Assembly: GCF_964059085.1 (NCBI RefSeq)
Contig: NZ_OZ060398.1
Coordinates: forward strand, 173,071-237,070
DNA length: 64,000 nt
Reading direction: 5' to 3'
Source of the DNA: Buchnera aphidicola (Mindarus abietinus)
GTDB lineage: Bacteria > Pseudomonadota > Gammaproteobacteria > Enterobacterales > Enterobacteriaceae
The first letter of the stretch is position 1. The number at the start of each line of letters is the position of its first letter. Positions 39,989-51,070 of the stretch are shown piece by piece. The translations under genes and the position numbers were made by a program. The notes beneath the pieces are model-generated. The model ran no database searches. It saw only the letters and a program-made list of their open reading frames with translations, and was not told the origin of the DNA.

Positions 39989-41410
39989 ATGAAAAAGATA
40001 GCTATTGCACTAATGATAATAAGTTTTGTATTTCCTAGATTAAGTATTGCTTTAAATAAAGATTCTTTTTTAATTAAAAAAATTAATATTTCTTCAGTTA
40101 ATGTTCCTAACTTATCTTCTATTTTAGATAAAGTAATGCCAGCAGTAGTAAGTATAGATTCTGAAGTAAAAGCAACATTAGATATTGATAAAAATCAAAA
40201 TGATAAATCTTTATTAAACGATGAAGCTTTATTTTGTGAAAATAAATCTCCATTTTATGAAACTCCATTATGTAAACAGTGGATAAAAAATAATCAATTT
40301 CCTAAAATGATTAAAGTAATAGGTTCAGGGGTTATAATTGATTCAGAAAATAAATATGTGGTGACTAATAGTCATGTTATTCAAAATACAAATAAAATTC
40401 AAGTTAAATTAAACGATGGACGCGTATATGATGCAGAATTAATAGGACAAGATAATCGCTTTGATATAGCTTTATTAAAGATCAATGATGCTAATAATTT
40501 AGTAGCTATTGAAATGATTGATTCAAATACTTTAAAAGTAGGAGACTATACTTTAGCAATTGGAAATCCTTATGGATTAGGGGGAACAGTTACTTCAGGT
40601 ATTATTTCTGCTTTAGGGAGAAGTGGATTAAATAATAGTCATTATGAAAATTTTATTCAAACTGATACAGCTATAAATAGAGGGAATTCAGGAGGAGCAT
40701 TAATTAATTTAGAAGGAAAATTGATTGGAATTAATACTGCCATTTTATCTCCGGATGGTGGAAATATAGGAATTGGATTTTCAATTCCAACAAATATAGT
40801 AAAAAATATTACTGATCAAATTATTAAATATGGTCGAGTGATTCAAGGCGAACTGGGAATAACCGGAACTGAATTAACATTTAATTTAGCACAAGCAATG
40901 AAGTTAAAATTGCAAAGAGGAGCTTTTGTAAATCAAGTATTTAAAAACTCTGCGGCTGATGAATCAGGAATAAAAGCAGGAGATGTGATTATTTCTTTAA
41001 ATAAGAAACCAATTTTTAATTTTTCTTCTTTGCGAGCTGAAATAGGTTGTTTACCAGTTAATAGTATTGTTAAAATTGGTTTAGTACGTGATGAAAAAAT
41101 AAAGATTATATCAGTAACATTAAAATATCGTCCAAGAGAAAGAACAGATGCTAAAATTACAGGAGATTTAATTGAAGGTGTCGACTTTGTTAATTTTGCT
41201 ATTAATAATAAAAAAAGAGTTAAAGTTAACTCTGTTAAAGTTAATTCTCTTGCTTATAAGTTAGGTTTTAAAAAAGATGATATTATTTTGCATATAAATA
41301 AAGAAGAAATTTTTAATTTAACTGATTTAAAAAATATTTTTGAAAAAAATTTTTCAATATTAGTTTTTGATATTAAAAGAGGAAGTAGTAGAATTTATTT
41401 AATAGTTTAA
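39989..41410 (+). CDS. htrA: Periplasmic serine protease/chaperone DegP (HtrA)
   Basis: Periplasmic quality-control protease acting on misfolded envelope proteins. A signal peptide covers residues 1 to about 22 (MKKIAIALMIISFVFPRLSIA). The trypsin-like domain has the catalytic triad in VTNSHVIQN (His), FDIALLKI (Asp) and NRGNSGGALINL (Ser). Two PDZ domains follow (about 270-365 and 380-473). The LA loop is shorter than in E. coli, matching 473 residues in total. It is kept although bamA and most envelope genes are missing from their usual places. Confidence 0.97.
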   Translation: MKKIAIALMIISFVFPRLSIALNKDSFLIKKINISSVNVPNLSSILDKVMPAVVSIDSEVKATLDIDKNQNDKSLLNDEALFCENKSPFYETPLCKQWIKNNQFPKMIKVIGSGVIIDSENKYVVTNSHVIQNTNKIQVKLNDGRVYDAELIGQDNRFDIALLKINDANNLVAIEMIDSNTLKVGDYTLAIGNPYGLGGTVTSGIISALGRSGLNNSHYENFIQTDTAINRGNSGGALINLEGKLIGINTAILSPDGGNIGIGFSIPTNIVKNITDQIIKYGRVIQGELGITGTELTFNLAQAMKLKLQRGAFVNQVFKNSAADESGIKAGDVIISLNKKPIFNFSSLRAEIGCLPVNSIVKIGLVRDEKIKIISVTLKYRPRERTDAKITGDLIEGVDFVNFAINNKKRVKVNSVKVNSLAYKLGFKKDDIILHINKEEIFNLTDLKNIFEKNFSILVFDIKRGSSRIYLIV

Positions 41411-41425
41411 AGTTAAAAAAAATTG

Positions 41426-41461
41426 TTTTTCACCTAATTTATTATTAAATTAGGTGAAAAA
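41426..41461. terminator. Shared terminator of htrA and dapD
   Basis: A perfect 15-bp stem (TTTTTCACCTAATTT at 41426-41440, AAATTAGGTGAAAAA at 41447-41461) with a 6-nt loop between two converging genes. The stem has T-runs at both ends, so it can work in both directions. Confidence 0.85.
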
Positions 41462-41505
41462 GAAAATTTTTCTATTTTTTTTAATTTTTTTTTAATAAAT
41501 TTGTT

Positions 41506-42330
41506 TTAGTCTATATTACGTAATAATTCATTAATTTTTACTTTTTCTCTAGTTTTAGAATCTACTTTTTTTACAATTATTGCAGAATATAAACTATATT
41601 TATTATTTAATGAAGGCAAGTTTCCGGGCACTACAACAGATCCTGATGGAACTTTTCCATAAAAAATTTCTCCAGTTTCTCTATCGTATATTTTAGTACT
41701 TTGTCCAATATATACTCCCATTGAAATTACAGAATTTTTTTCTACTATAACACCTTCTACTATTTCAGAACGTGCTCCAATAAAGCAATTATCTTCAATA
41801 ATTGTAGGATTACTTTGTAAAGGTTCTAGAACACCTCCAATACCTACCCCTCCAGATAAATGTACATTTTTCCCTATTTGAGCACAGGAACCAACTGTTG
41901 CCCAGGTGTCAATCATTGAGTTTGATCCTATATATGAGCCTATATTTATATAACAAGGCATTAATATTACATTTTTTTCTATGAAAGCACCATATCTAAC
42001 AGTAGCATTAGGAACCACTCTAACTTTTTCTTTTTGAAATTTTTCTAAAGAGTAATTACAGTATTTTAATGGAATTTTATCGTAATAATTACTATTTAAA
42101 TTAGGTATAATTTTATTTTTTTGAGTATATAAATATAACAATACTGCTTTTTTTAACCATTGATGAGTAATCCATATATCATTTTTCTTTTCAGAAATTC
42201 GAAGTTTTCCAATATTAAGTAATTCAATAACGTTTTTAATAACATTGATGACTGAATTTTCTTTTTTTGAAAATTTAATATTTTCTTTATCTTGAAATAT
42301 TTCTGTAATTATTTTTTCTAAATTTTTCAT
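41506..42330 (-). CDS. dapD: 2,3,4,5-tetrahydropyridine-2,6-dicarboxylate N-succinyltransferase
   Basis: Succinylates tetrahydrodipicolinate in the diaminopimelate/lysine pathway. The 274-residue protein (E. coli 274) shows the left-handed beta-helix hexapeptide repeats (from [21 protein letters not shown] onward) and the conserved [30 protein letters not shown]. Lysine is needed by the aphid; in a cell without murein synthesis, diaminopimelate would be only a lysine precursor (inference). glnD, which lies between dapD and map in E. coli, is missing. Confidence 0.98.
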   Translation of the reverse strand: MKNLEKIITEIFQDKENIKFSKKENSVINVIKNVIELLNIGKLRISEKKNDIWITHQWLKKAVLLYLYTQKNKIIPNLNSNYYDKIPLKYCNYSLEKFQKEKVRVVPNATVRYGAFIEKNVILMPCYINIGSYIGSNSMIDTWATVGSCAQIGKNVHLSGGVGIGGVLEPLQSNPTIIEDNCFIGARSEIVEGVIVEKNSVISMGVYIGQSTKIYDRETGEIFYGKVPSGSVVVPGNLPSLNNKYSLYSAIIVKKVDSKTREKVKINELLRNID

Positions 42331-42425
42331 TTTTTAAATAAACCTTAAAATATATGAAAATATAAACTATTTATAACTTATACGATTTTTATCAAAATAT
42401 ATATTTTTTTTTAAAGAAATATATT

Positions 42426-43181
42426 TTATAAAGTTAAAATTTCGCACCCTTTTTTAGTAACTAAAATAGTATGCTCGTATTGAGCAGATAAACTTCTATC
42501 TTTTGTTTTTATAGTCCATCCATCTTGCATTGATTTTATATGATGAGAACCGGCATTTACCATTGGTTCAATTGTAAAAGTCATATTTTCTTTTAATAAA
42601 AATTTATTTTCTTTTTTGTAATAATGAAGTATTTGAGGATTTTCATGAAAATTTCTTCCAATACCATGTCCACAATAATCTTTCACTATTGAAAAATCTT
42701 TTTTTTCAACATAAGTTTGTATAACTTTACCTATTTGGTTTATGTAAATATTTGGTTTTACTATTTCAATAGCTAAATCTAAACTTTTTTTAGTAACGTA
42801 GCATAATCTTTTTCCTAAAATAGTAGGCTTTCCAACAAAAAACATTTTAGAAGCATCTGCATGATAAGAATTTTTTATTACGGTTACATCAATATTTACA
42901 ATATCTCCATCTTTTAATTTTTTTTTATCGTTAGGAATACCATGACATACAACATCGTTTACAGAAATACAAGTTGATTTTGGAAATCCATTATACCCTA
43001 GGCAAGCAGGAAATGATTTTTCTTCATATATAATATAATCATGACAAATTCGATCTAATTCTCCTGTAGTTATATTTGGAACAACATATTCTGAAATCAT
43101 TTTTAAAACATTAGATACTATCTTTCCAACTTTTTTCATCTTTTTTATTTCTGTATTTTTTTTTATGAGATTTTTATACAT
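42426..43181 (-). CDS. map: Methionine aminopeptidase
   Basis: Removes initiator methionine from new proteins. The 251-residue type I enzyme (E. coli 264) has the metal ligands in VNIDVTVIKNSYHADASKMF (two Asp), GHGIGRNFHENPQI (His), FTIEPMVNAG (Glu) and YEHTILVT (Glu), and the substrate histidine in VVCHGIPN. It is divergent from rpsB, as in E. coli. Confidence 0.98.
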   Translation of the reverse strand: MYKNLIKKNTEIKKMKKVGKIVSNVLKMISEYVVPNITTGELDRICHDYIIYEEKSFPACLGYNGFPKSTCISVNDVVCHGIPNDKKKLKDGDIVNIDVTVIKNSYHADASKMFFVGKPTILGKRLCYVTKKSLDLAIEIVKPNIYINQIGKVIQTYVEKKDFSIVKDYCGHGIGRNFHENPQILHYYKKENKFLLKENMTFTIEPMVNAGSHHIKSMQDGWTIKTKDRSLSAQYEHTILVTKKGCEILTL

Positions 43182-43449
43182 AAAATTTCCCCTTTTTTAT
43201 AATAGAAATTATTAAATTTACAGTTTTTTTGATATATATAGATTATACTATTATAAAAAATAGTAAAAAATTTTGATTTTCTATAAAGTAAATAAAGTTT
43301 ATAAAAAATTATAATTTATTTTTTTATAAATGATAAAAATATGTTTAAATATTTTTTATTTGTATTAATTTATATTTAATAAATAAAAAAAATAGATAGT
43401 AAAAAAAAATACTATTTTTATGGCAAAAAAATTTTAAATAGAGGTAATT

Positions 43450-44169
43450 ATGTCAATAGTTTCTATGCGGGATATGATAAAAGCAGGAGTACATTTTGGT
43501 CATCAAACCAGATATTGGAATCCTAAAATGAAGCCGTTTATTTTTGGAATAAGAAATAAAGTGCATATTATTAATTTAGAAAAAACACTTCCTATGTTTA
43601 ATACTGTTTTACTTGAACTAAAAAAAATTGTTTCTAGAAAAGGAAAAATTTTATTTGTTGGGACAAAAAAAGCAGCTAGTAAAATAGTAAAAGAATCAGC
43701 AAATGCTTGCAAGCATTTTTATGTCAATCATCGTTGGTTGGGAGGTATGTTAACAAATTGGAAAACAGTTCGTCAATCTATTAAAAATTTAAAAAATTTA
43801 GAAATACAATCTAAAGATGGAACTTTTGAAAAATTAACTAAAAAAGAGGTCTTAATTAGAAAGAAACAATTAAAGAAATTAGAAAATAGTTTAGGCGGAA
43901 TAAAAAATATGGGAGGTTTACCGGATTGTTTATTTGTTATTGATGCTGAACATGAGCAAATTTCTATAAAAGAAGCTAATCATTTAGGAATTCCGGTTTT
44001 TGCTATTGTAGATACGAATTCCAATCCTGATGGAATTAATTATATTGTTCCTGGTAATGATGATGCTATTAGGGCAATTAAATTATATTTGGATGCTATT
44101 ACTACTTTAATTCATGGAATAAATGTTAAAAACAATAAAAACATACGATTTTTTAATAAAGCAAAATAA
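43450..44169 (+). CDS. rpsB: 30S ribosomal protein S2
   Basis: Component of the small subunit near the head-body junction. The 239-residue protein (E. coli 241) starts [33 protein letters not shown] and contains [14 protein letters not shown] and [15 protein letters not shown], all hallmarks of S2. GAGGT lies upstream. It is followed by tsf, as in nearly all bacteria. Confidence 0.99.
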   Translation: MSIVSMRDMIKAGVHFGHQTRYWNPKMKPFIFGIRNKVHIINLEKTLPMFNTVLLELKKIVSRKGKILFVGTKKAASKIVKESANACKHFYVNHRWLGGMLTNWKTVRQSIKNLKNLEIQSKDGTFEKLTKKEVLIRKKQLKKLENSLGGIKNMGGLPDCLFVIDAEHEQISIKEANHLGIPVFAIVDTNSNPDGINYIVPGNDDAIRAIKLYLDAITTLIHGINVKNNKNIRFFNKAK

Positions 44170-44279
44170 AAAGTTTTTATATATAAATATACTATATAAA
44201 AAATTTTTTCTTTAAAAGAGTATTTTTTAATTTATAGTATTTAACATTATTTTTCTTATAAATCAATTAAGGAATAAAT

Positions 44280-45083
44280 ATGAGTAAAGAAGTGAATGCT
44301 TCTCTTGTAAAAAAATTAAGAGATAGAACCGGTGCAGGTATTATGGAATGTAAAAATGCTTTAGTTAAAATGGAGGGGAATTTAGAAAAATCAATTGATT
44401 TTCTTAAAACAATAGGTGAAATTAAAGCAGAAAAAAGATCTTTTTATGGAACAAAACAAGGCAAGATTTTTTTAAAAGTAGAAAAAAAAGCAGCTGCTAT
44501 ACTAGAATTAAATTCTGAAACTGATTTTGTGGCAAAAGAAAAAAATTTTCTTTTATTTGGAAAAAAAATTGTTGATGAAATTTTATTAAAAAAAACAAAT
44601 GATTTAAATTATATTAAATCAATTTTTGAAAAAGAAAAAAAAGAAATTATTTCCAAAGTAGGAGAAAATATTAAAATTTGTAGAATACATTTTTTAATTG
44701 GAACTAATATAGTTAGTTATATGCATCATAATAATACAATAGGAGTAATTTTAGATATTAGTTCTGATAATGATTTATTTTCAAAAAATATAGCTATGCA
44801 TATTGCGGCTAGTAAACCAAAATATTTGAGTCCAAATATTATTCCCGAAAAGGTACTCATTAGAGAAAAAAAAATTTTTTTAAATTCTCTTAAAAAAATG
44901 AATAAATCGAATGAAATCATGGAAAAAATTATGGAGGGAAAAATAAATAAATTTAAAGACGAAATTTCTTTAACAGGACAAGATTTTGTTTTTGAACCTA
45001 AAAAAAAAGTTTCTCAATTACTTAAATTATATAATTCCCAAGTAATTTCTTTTATAAGATTCGAGGTTGGAGAGATTTCATAA
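44280..45083 (+). CDS. tsf: Elongation factor Ts
   Basis: Guanine nucleotide exchange factor for EF-Tu. The 267-residue protein (E. coli 283) has the diagnostic LRDRTGAGIMECKNAL and the core SETDFVAKEKNF. The terminal TxxGQDFVFEPKKKVSQLL is preserved. A hairpin terminator follows where pyrH would be expected. Confidence 0.98.
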   Translation: MSKEVNASLVKKLRDRTGAGIMECKNALVKMEGNLEKSIDFLKTIGEIKAEKRSFYGTKQGKIFLKVEKKAAAILELNSETDFVAKEKNFLLFGKKIVDEILLKKTNDLNYIKSIFEKEKKEIISKVGENIKICRIHFLIGTNIVSYMHHNNTIGVILDISSDNDLFSKNIAMHIAASKPKYLSPNIIPEKVLIREKKIFLNSLKKMNKSNEIMEKIMEGKINKFKDEISLTGQDFVFEPKKKVSQLLKLYNSQVISFIRFEVGEIS

Positions 45084-45137
45084 TCTTAACAATATTCTAT
45101 TATTAAAATAATAAAATTTTTTATAACTCTTAAAAGA

Positions 45138-45178
45138 ACTATTAAAGAGCTGTAAATGAAAGTTCTTTAATGGTTTTT
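45138..45178 (+). terminator. Terminator of tsf
   Basis: A 14-bp stem with two G-T pairs (ACTATTAAAGAGCT at 45138-45151, AGTTCTTTAATGGT at 45161-45174) and a 9-nt loop, followed by five T. It lies in the short interval left by the missing pyrH. Confidence 0.75.
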
Positions 45179-45316
45179 AAATTTAGTTATGTTTTAAAAA
45201 TAAAAGATATAAATAATATTCATGAAGAAAAGTTTATTTTTTTTAAAAAATGTTAATTTTAAAAATATTGAAAATTTTGTTAATAAAATTTTTAAATAAA
45301 TATTTAAGGAAATCCT

Positions 45317-45874
45317 ATGGTTGAAAACATTCAAAAATATGTTAATAAAAAAATGGAAGAATGTATTGTAAAATTTAAAAAAAAAATAAATACAATAAGA
45401 ACAGGTAGAGTTTCAACTGATATATTAAATGGAATTTTTATTGAATATTATGGAAAAAAAATAGAATTAAAAAAAATAGCTAATATTACGATAGAAAATT
45501 CTCAAACGTTAAAAGTAACTCCGTTTGAAAATAGCATTCAAAAATTAATAGAAAAAAAAATTATTAGTTCTAATTTAGGTTTAAATCCTATTTCTAAAGG
45601 AAATACTATTTTAATAAAAATTCCTTTTTTAACAGAAGAACGAAGAAAAGAATTAGTGAAAATTGTAAAAAATGATACTGAAAAAGTTCGTATTAATATT
45701 AGAAATATTCGAAGAGATGCAAAAGAAAAAATAAAAAAATTATTAATTGATAAAGTAATTACTAAAGATAAAGATTATACTTTTCAAAGTAATTTACAAA
45801 TAAAAACAAATTTTTTTATAAAAAAAATAGATAATATTTTAAAAAAGAAAGAATTAGAATTAATGAATTTTTAG
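45317..45874 (+). CDS. frr: Ribosome recycling factor
   Basis: Splits post-termination ribosomes together with EF-G. The 185-residue protein (E. coli 185) has the three-helix bundle with FKKKINTIRTGRVSTDIL and the C-terminal IRRDAKEKIKKL. AAGGA precedes the ATG. pyrH upstream and dxr downstream, its neighbours in E. coli, are both absent. Confidence 0.98.
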   Translation: MVENIQKYVNKKMEECIVKFKKKINTIRTGRVSTDILNGIFIEYYGKKIELKKIANITIENSQTLKVTPFENSIQKLIEKKIISSNLGLNPISKGNTILIKIPFLTEERRKELVKIVKNDTEKVRINIRNIRRDAKEKIKKLLIDKVITKDKDYTFQSNLQIKTNFFIKKIDNILKKKELELMNF

Positions 45875-46005
45875 TTATATATAAGTTTTGTTATATTTTT
45901 TATACATAAATCATTTTATTTTTAAAATATAAATTTTATATAGTATTAAAAATTTTAAAAGTAAAAAATATAGTTTATGAAAGCTATTAAATAGTCATAT
46001 TATTT

Positions 46006-46716
46006 ATGAATATAAAAATAAGAAATTTTCCTTCTCATATTGCTATTATTATGGATGGAAATGGTAGGTGGGCAAAAAAAAGGGGGAAACCTAAAATTTT
46101 TGGTCATCAGGAAGGAATTAAAGCTGTTTATCGGTCTATTCAATTTGCTTTATTTAACAATATTGAAGTTTTAACTTTATATGCATTTAGTAATGAAAAT
46201 TGGAAACGTTCTTCGATAGAAGTTAGAAATCTAATGTTTTTATTTGAAAAAATATTAAAAAAAGATGTTTTAAACTTAAACAAATATAATATTAAATTAA
46301 AAATTTTAGGAAATAAAAAAAAATTACATTCTGCTTTGCAAAAACAAATAAAAATTTCTGAGTTATTAACTAGTAAAAATAAAGGATTAAAACTTAATAT
46401 TGCACTTAATTATGGAGGTCGTCAAGATATTTTACGAGGTGTAAAAAATATTGTAAACAAAATTTTTTTAGGTAAATTAGATATAAGCGATCTTCAAGAA
46501 GACACCTTTTCTTCAGTATTATCTACAAAGTTTTTACCTCCAGTGGACTTATTAATTAGAACTGGAGGAAATATTCGTATTAGTAATTTTTTACTTTGGG
46601 AGATCGCTTATTCAGAGTTATATTTTACTGACATATTTTGGCCAGACTTTAATAGTCGGTCATTTACAAAAGCTATTAATCAATTTAAAAAAAGAAAAAG
46701 AAACTTTGGGAAATAA
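46006..46716 (+). CDS. uppS: Undecaprenyl diphosphate synthase
   Basis: Cis-prenyltransferase making the C55 lipid carrier used for murein and O-antigen. The 236-residue protein (E. coli 253) has the catalytic aspartate in IAIIMDGNGRWAKKRGKPKI, YAFSNENWKRS, NYGGRQDI and RTGGNIRISNFLLWEIAYSELYF. Retention is odd here because murein genes and dxr are missing from their usual places in this window; the lipid may serve another purpose or precursors may come from elsewhere (inference). Confidence 0.97.
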   Translation: MNIKIRNFPSHIAIIMDGNGRWAKKRGKPKIFGHQEGIKAVYRSIQFALFNNIEVLTLYAFSNENWKRSSIEVRNLMFLFEKILKKDVLNLNKYNIKLKILGNKKKLHSALQKQIKISELLTSKNKGLKLNIALNYGGRQDILRGVKNIVNKIFLGKLDISDLQEDTFSSVLSTKFLPPVDLLIRTGGNIRISNFLLWEIAYSELYFTDIFWPDFNSRSFTKAINQFKKRKRNFGK

Positions 46717-46870
46717 AAAATATATATAAATAATAAAAAATTATTTTTAATTTTATAAATTTGTCAAATTATTGATAAAGAATGCTAGTTATTTAAAGTA
46801 AATTTTTATATAAATAAATATTTATTTTTTATAAATATTTATTTTTTTAAAAAAAATAGGAAAAAATAAA

Positions 46871-47334
46871 TTGTCAACTATGAATATTATTTTTAATAAA
46901 GATGAAATAAAGAAAGTCTTGCCTCATAGAAATCCTTTTTTATTAGTAGATAAAGTTTTGGATTTTGAGAGAAATAAATACATAAAAACTACTAAATTAA
47001 TTAAAAAAAATGATTTATTTTTAAAAGGTCATTTTCCTAAATTTCCTGTTCTTCCAGGTGTATATATTATGGAGATAATGGCTCAATCTAGTTGTTTTTT
47101 ATTATTAAAAAGTCAAAAAAAAATACTTTTAAAAGATTTTTATTGTCTTTCTAGTATAGAAAAGTGTAATTTAAAGACTTTTGTTTTTCCTGAACAAAGA
47201 ATTTTTATAAAAGTTTTCATAAAAAAAAAAATCTTATAAAATTAAAAGGTATTGCTAAAGTAAATAAAAAAATTGTATGCTTAACATATTTTTCTTGTAT
47301 GAAAATAAATAAAGATTCCGTTAAAAAATCATAA
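46871..47334 (+). CDS. fabZ: 3-hydroxyacyl-ACP dehydratase FabZ, frame broken at an A11 tract (one A short)
   Basis: Dehydrates beta-hydroxyacyl-ACP in fatty-acid elongation. Starts at TTG 46871 (MSTMNIIFNKDEIKKVLPHRNPFLLVDKVLDFE) with AGGAAAA upstream. Catalytic histidine in KGHFPKFPVLPGVYIMEIMAQ. The frame stops after FIKKKIL at 47239, just past 11 A (47221-47231). With one more A it continues NLIKLKGIAKVNKKIVCLTYFS to 47334, giving 154 residues against 151 and matching the E. coli end. The lost part forms the last beta-strands of the hot-dog fold, so the short form would probably be unstable. Confidence 0.9.
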
Positions 47335-47526
47335 TTATTAATTTTTTTTAAAATTATTTTTCAGTATAGTAATTTTCTTTAAAAGAAAAAATTTATATTT
47401 AAATATAAATTTTTCTAATTTAAAATTAATTAAAAATATATTTTTCTCTCAAGAGACTTTTTTTTATTAAAATATTAAAGTTATTAAAAATATTTAATTT
47501 AAATAAAAAATTTAGGCATTAAAAAT

Positions 47527-50500
47527 ATGGAAGAATTAAAATTTGTTCATCTTCGTTCTCATAGTGATTATTCTATGATAAACGGATTATCAAAACCAGA
47601 AAATTTGGTGGATTCAGCTCTAAAATTAAATATGCCTGCATTGGGTTTAACTGATCTATCTAATTTATACGGAGTTATAAAATTTTATAAAGCAGCTCAT
47701 AAAAAAGGAATTAAACCTATTATTGGTATTGATTTTAATTTTTTTTCTAAATTTGTAAAAAATAAGATTTGCAGTATTACTTTATTAGCTAAAAATGAAA
47801 TAGGATATAAAAATCTAATAAAATTATCTTCTAAAGCCCATCAAAATGAAACGTTTCAGGATAACGGACCTGTTATTATAACAGATTGGTTATGTAAATA
47901 TAATAAAGGTTTAATAGCATTATCAGGAGGATGTTTAGGAGATGTTGGGCAACTTATATTAAAAAAAAAAAAAAAGAAATTATAGATTGTTTAATTTTTT
48001 ATAAAAAAATTTTTCCTGATTCATATTATTTAGAATTAACAAGAATAAATTTAAAATATGAAGATTATTATATTAATAAAGCTGTTGAGATATCTATCAA
48101 AAACAATATTCCGATAGTTGCTACAAATCCAGTTTTTTTTCTTAAAAAAAAAGATTTTAATACTCATAATATTAGAGTTGCTATTAATAAAGGATTAACA
48201 CTTAATAGTATAAAAAAAATAAATAACATTACTCGTAATCAATTTATGCGTTCTTCACAGGAAATGGAAAAAATATTTTTTGATTTTCCGGTTGCTTTAA
48301 GAAATAGCGTAGAAATTGCTAAAAGATGTAATGTGAAAATTATTTTCGGTAAATATTTTTTACCTAAATTTTTTACTGGAAATATAAATACTGAAAATTA
48401 TTTAATCATAGAAGCTAAAAAAGGATTAAAAGAAAGATTCAAAAATTTATTTTCTGAAAATAAAATATCGGAAAATATTATTCCAAAAGAATATAAAATT
48501 CGTTTATTTAAAGAACTAACAGTAATAAATAAAATGGGATTTCCAGGTTATTTTTTAATAGTTATGGAGTTTATTCAGTGGGCTAAAAAAAATGGAATTC
48601 CAGTTGGACCAGGAAGAGGTTCAGGAGCTGGTTCTCTTGTTGCTTATGCTTTAAATATTACTGAAATAGATCCTTTGCAATTTGATCTTTTATTTGAACG
48701 CTTTCTTAATTTAGAACGCATATCTATGCCTGATTTTGATATAGATTTTTGTATGTACAAAAGAGATAAAGTTATTGAACATGTCGCGGAAAAATATGGA
48801 AAAAATTCCGTTTCACAAATTATTACATTTGGAACTATGACCGCAAGAGCTGTAATTAGAGATGTTGGAAGAGTATTAGGTTATCCATATGGATTTATTA
48901 ATGCAATTTCTAAATTAGTTCCATTAGATCCTGGTATTACATTAAACGCTGCTTTAAATAAACAAACAGAATTATTAGATTTATATAATCATAAAAGAGA
49001 TGTTCAAATATTAATTGATACGGCCAAAAATCTTGAAGGTGTTATTAGAAATGTAGGAAAACATGCAGGAGGTGTTGTTATTACACCTACAAAAATAACT
49101 GATTTTTCACCTTTATGTAGAGATATAAACTCTAAAAATTTATTAACTCAATTTGATAAAAATGACATTGAAGAAATTGGATTGGTGAAATTTGATTTTT
49201 TAGGATTAAAAACGTTAACAACGATTAATTCAGCATTAAATATGATTAATAATCAATTATTAAAAAAAAATAAAAAGTTAATAGATATCCTATCAATTCC
49301 TATTAATGATTATAAAACTTTTAAATTATTACAAAAAGCAGAAACTACCGCTATTTTTCAATTAGAATCGCCTGGAATGAAAGATTTAATTAGAAGAATG
49401 CATCCTGATTCGTTTGAAGATCTTATAGCTTTAGTAGCTTTATTTCGCCCCGGACCATTACAATCCGGAATGGTAGATAATTTTATTAATCGAAAACACG
49501 GAAAAGAAGTAATAGCGTATCCTGATAAAAAATGGCAACATAAATTATTAAAACCTGTTTTACTTTCCACTTATGGGATAATTTTATATCAAGAACAAGT
49601 AATAAGTATTGCTCAAGTATTTGCTGGATATACTTTATCCGGTGCTGATGTATTACGAAGAGCTATGGCTAAAAAAAATCCAGTAGAAATGAATCAACAA
49701 CGTAATTTATTTCAACAAGGCGCTAAAAAAAATTTTATAGATTCAAAATTATCAATGAAAATATTTGATTTAGTTGAAAAATTTTCAGGATATGGGTTTA
49801 ATAAATCTCATTCTGTAGCTTATGCTTTGGTTTCATATCAAACATTATGGTTAAAAACACATTATCCTGCAGAATTTATGGCAGCAGCAATGACAGTAGA
49901 TATGGATAATACAGAAAAAATTGTAATTTTATTTTATGAATGTTTGAGATTGAAGTTAGTTATTAATACACCCAATATTAATAGAAGTAAATATGAGTTT
50001 TATGTTAATTCAAACCATAGTATAGAATATGGATTGGGTGCTATAAAAGGAATTGGAAAAAGTTCTATTACTGAAATTATTACGGAAAGAAAGAAAAATG
50101 GAAATTTCGTTAGTTTGTTAAACATTTGTATTAGAGTCAGTCCTTCAAAACTTTCTCGTAGAATAATAGAAAAGTTAATTATGGCAGGTGCTTTTGATTG
50201 TTTTAAAAAAACTAGATATGAATTAATTTATTCAGTGCCTAAAGTTATGAAATCAGCTAAACAATATTTAAAAAGCAAAAGTGAGTATCAAGAAAATATA
50301 TTTGGATCGTTATTAACAGAATTAGAAAAAATACATCCTTTATCTTCAAATTTTCAAAATAATTTTTCAGAATTAATAAAATTAAATTGGGAAAAAGAAG
50401 TTTTAGGATTTTATTTAACGGGACATCCTATTAATCAGTATAAAGAAGAACTTAATTTTTATATACAAAATGAAAATAAAGTATATAAAGATTTATATCT

Positions 50501-51050
50501 TAAGAAAAAAGAAAAAAAAATAGTAGCAGGAATAGTTATTTCTGTAAAAATTTTATTTTCAAAAAATAAGAAAAGATTTGCTTCTATCGTAATAGATAAT
50601 AATTTAGGTCGATTAGAGGTAATTATTTTTGAGAAAGTATTAGATGTTTTTGAAGATTTATTAAAAAAAAACGAAATCCTAATAATAGAAGGTAAACTTA
50701 AATATAGTTATTTTAATAGAGAAAAAATATTAATTGCTAATTTTGTTAGCAATATAAATTTTTTTAGAAAAAAATATATATCTAAATTAATTTTTAAATT
50801 ACATGAAAGTAATAATAGCGAATTATTACTTAATTCATTAAAAGAAATTTTGGTAAATCATGCTCATGGAAGAGTTCCGGTATATATGAACTATATAAGT
50901 AAAGATTTTAAAAAAGATGTTTACTTTGATACAAAATATCACATTTCAGTATCTAATAATTTATTAAATGAATTAAAAAAAATATTAGGAGAAAAAAAAA
51001 TTCAATTTAAATTAGAATGTAATTTAGAAGAAAAAATAATTTATTATTAG
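47527..51050 (+). CDS. dnaE: DNA polymerase III alpha subunit, frame broken at an A15 tract (one A short)
   Basis: Catalytic subunit of the replicative polymerase; essential. The first frame (MEELKFVHLRSHSDYSMING) runs through the start of the PHP domain to LSGGCLGDVGQLILKKKKKK and stops at 47985. A run of 15 A (47961-47975) then G follows; the rest is in another frame from EIIDCLIFYKKIFPDSYYLE to 51050. With 16 A the joined protein is 1174 residues (E. coli 1160) with PHP domain, PVGPGRGSGAGSLVAYAL, catalytic MPDFDIDFC, FNKSHSVAYALVSYQ, helix-hairpin-helix, and OB-fold. The zero frame contains the phased slippery heptamer A-AAA-AAG (47970-47976). Because the enzyme cannot be dispensed with, rescue by slippage (or a sequence undercall) is nearly certain. 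Confidence 0.95.
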
Positions 51051-51070
51051 TTAATTAATTTTTTATATAG

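Noticed and set aside
47931..51050. Reading the large dnaE frame as a separate gene with its own start
   Set aside because: It begins at an ATG inside the preceding coding sequence without a ribosome site, and the true alignment crosses the A15 tract; it is one gene.
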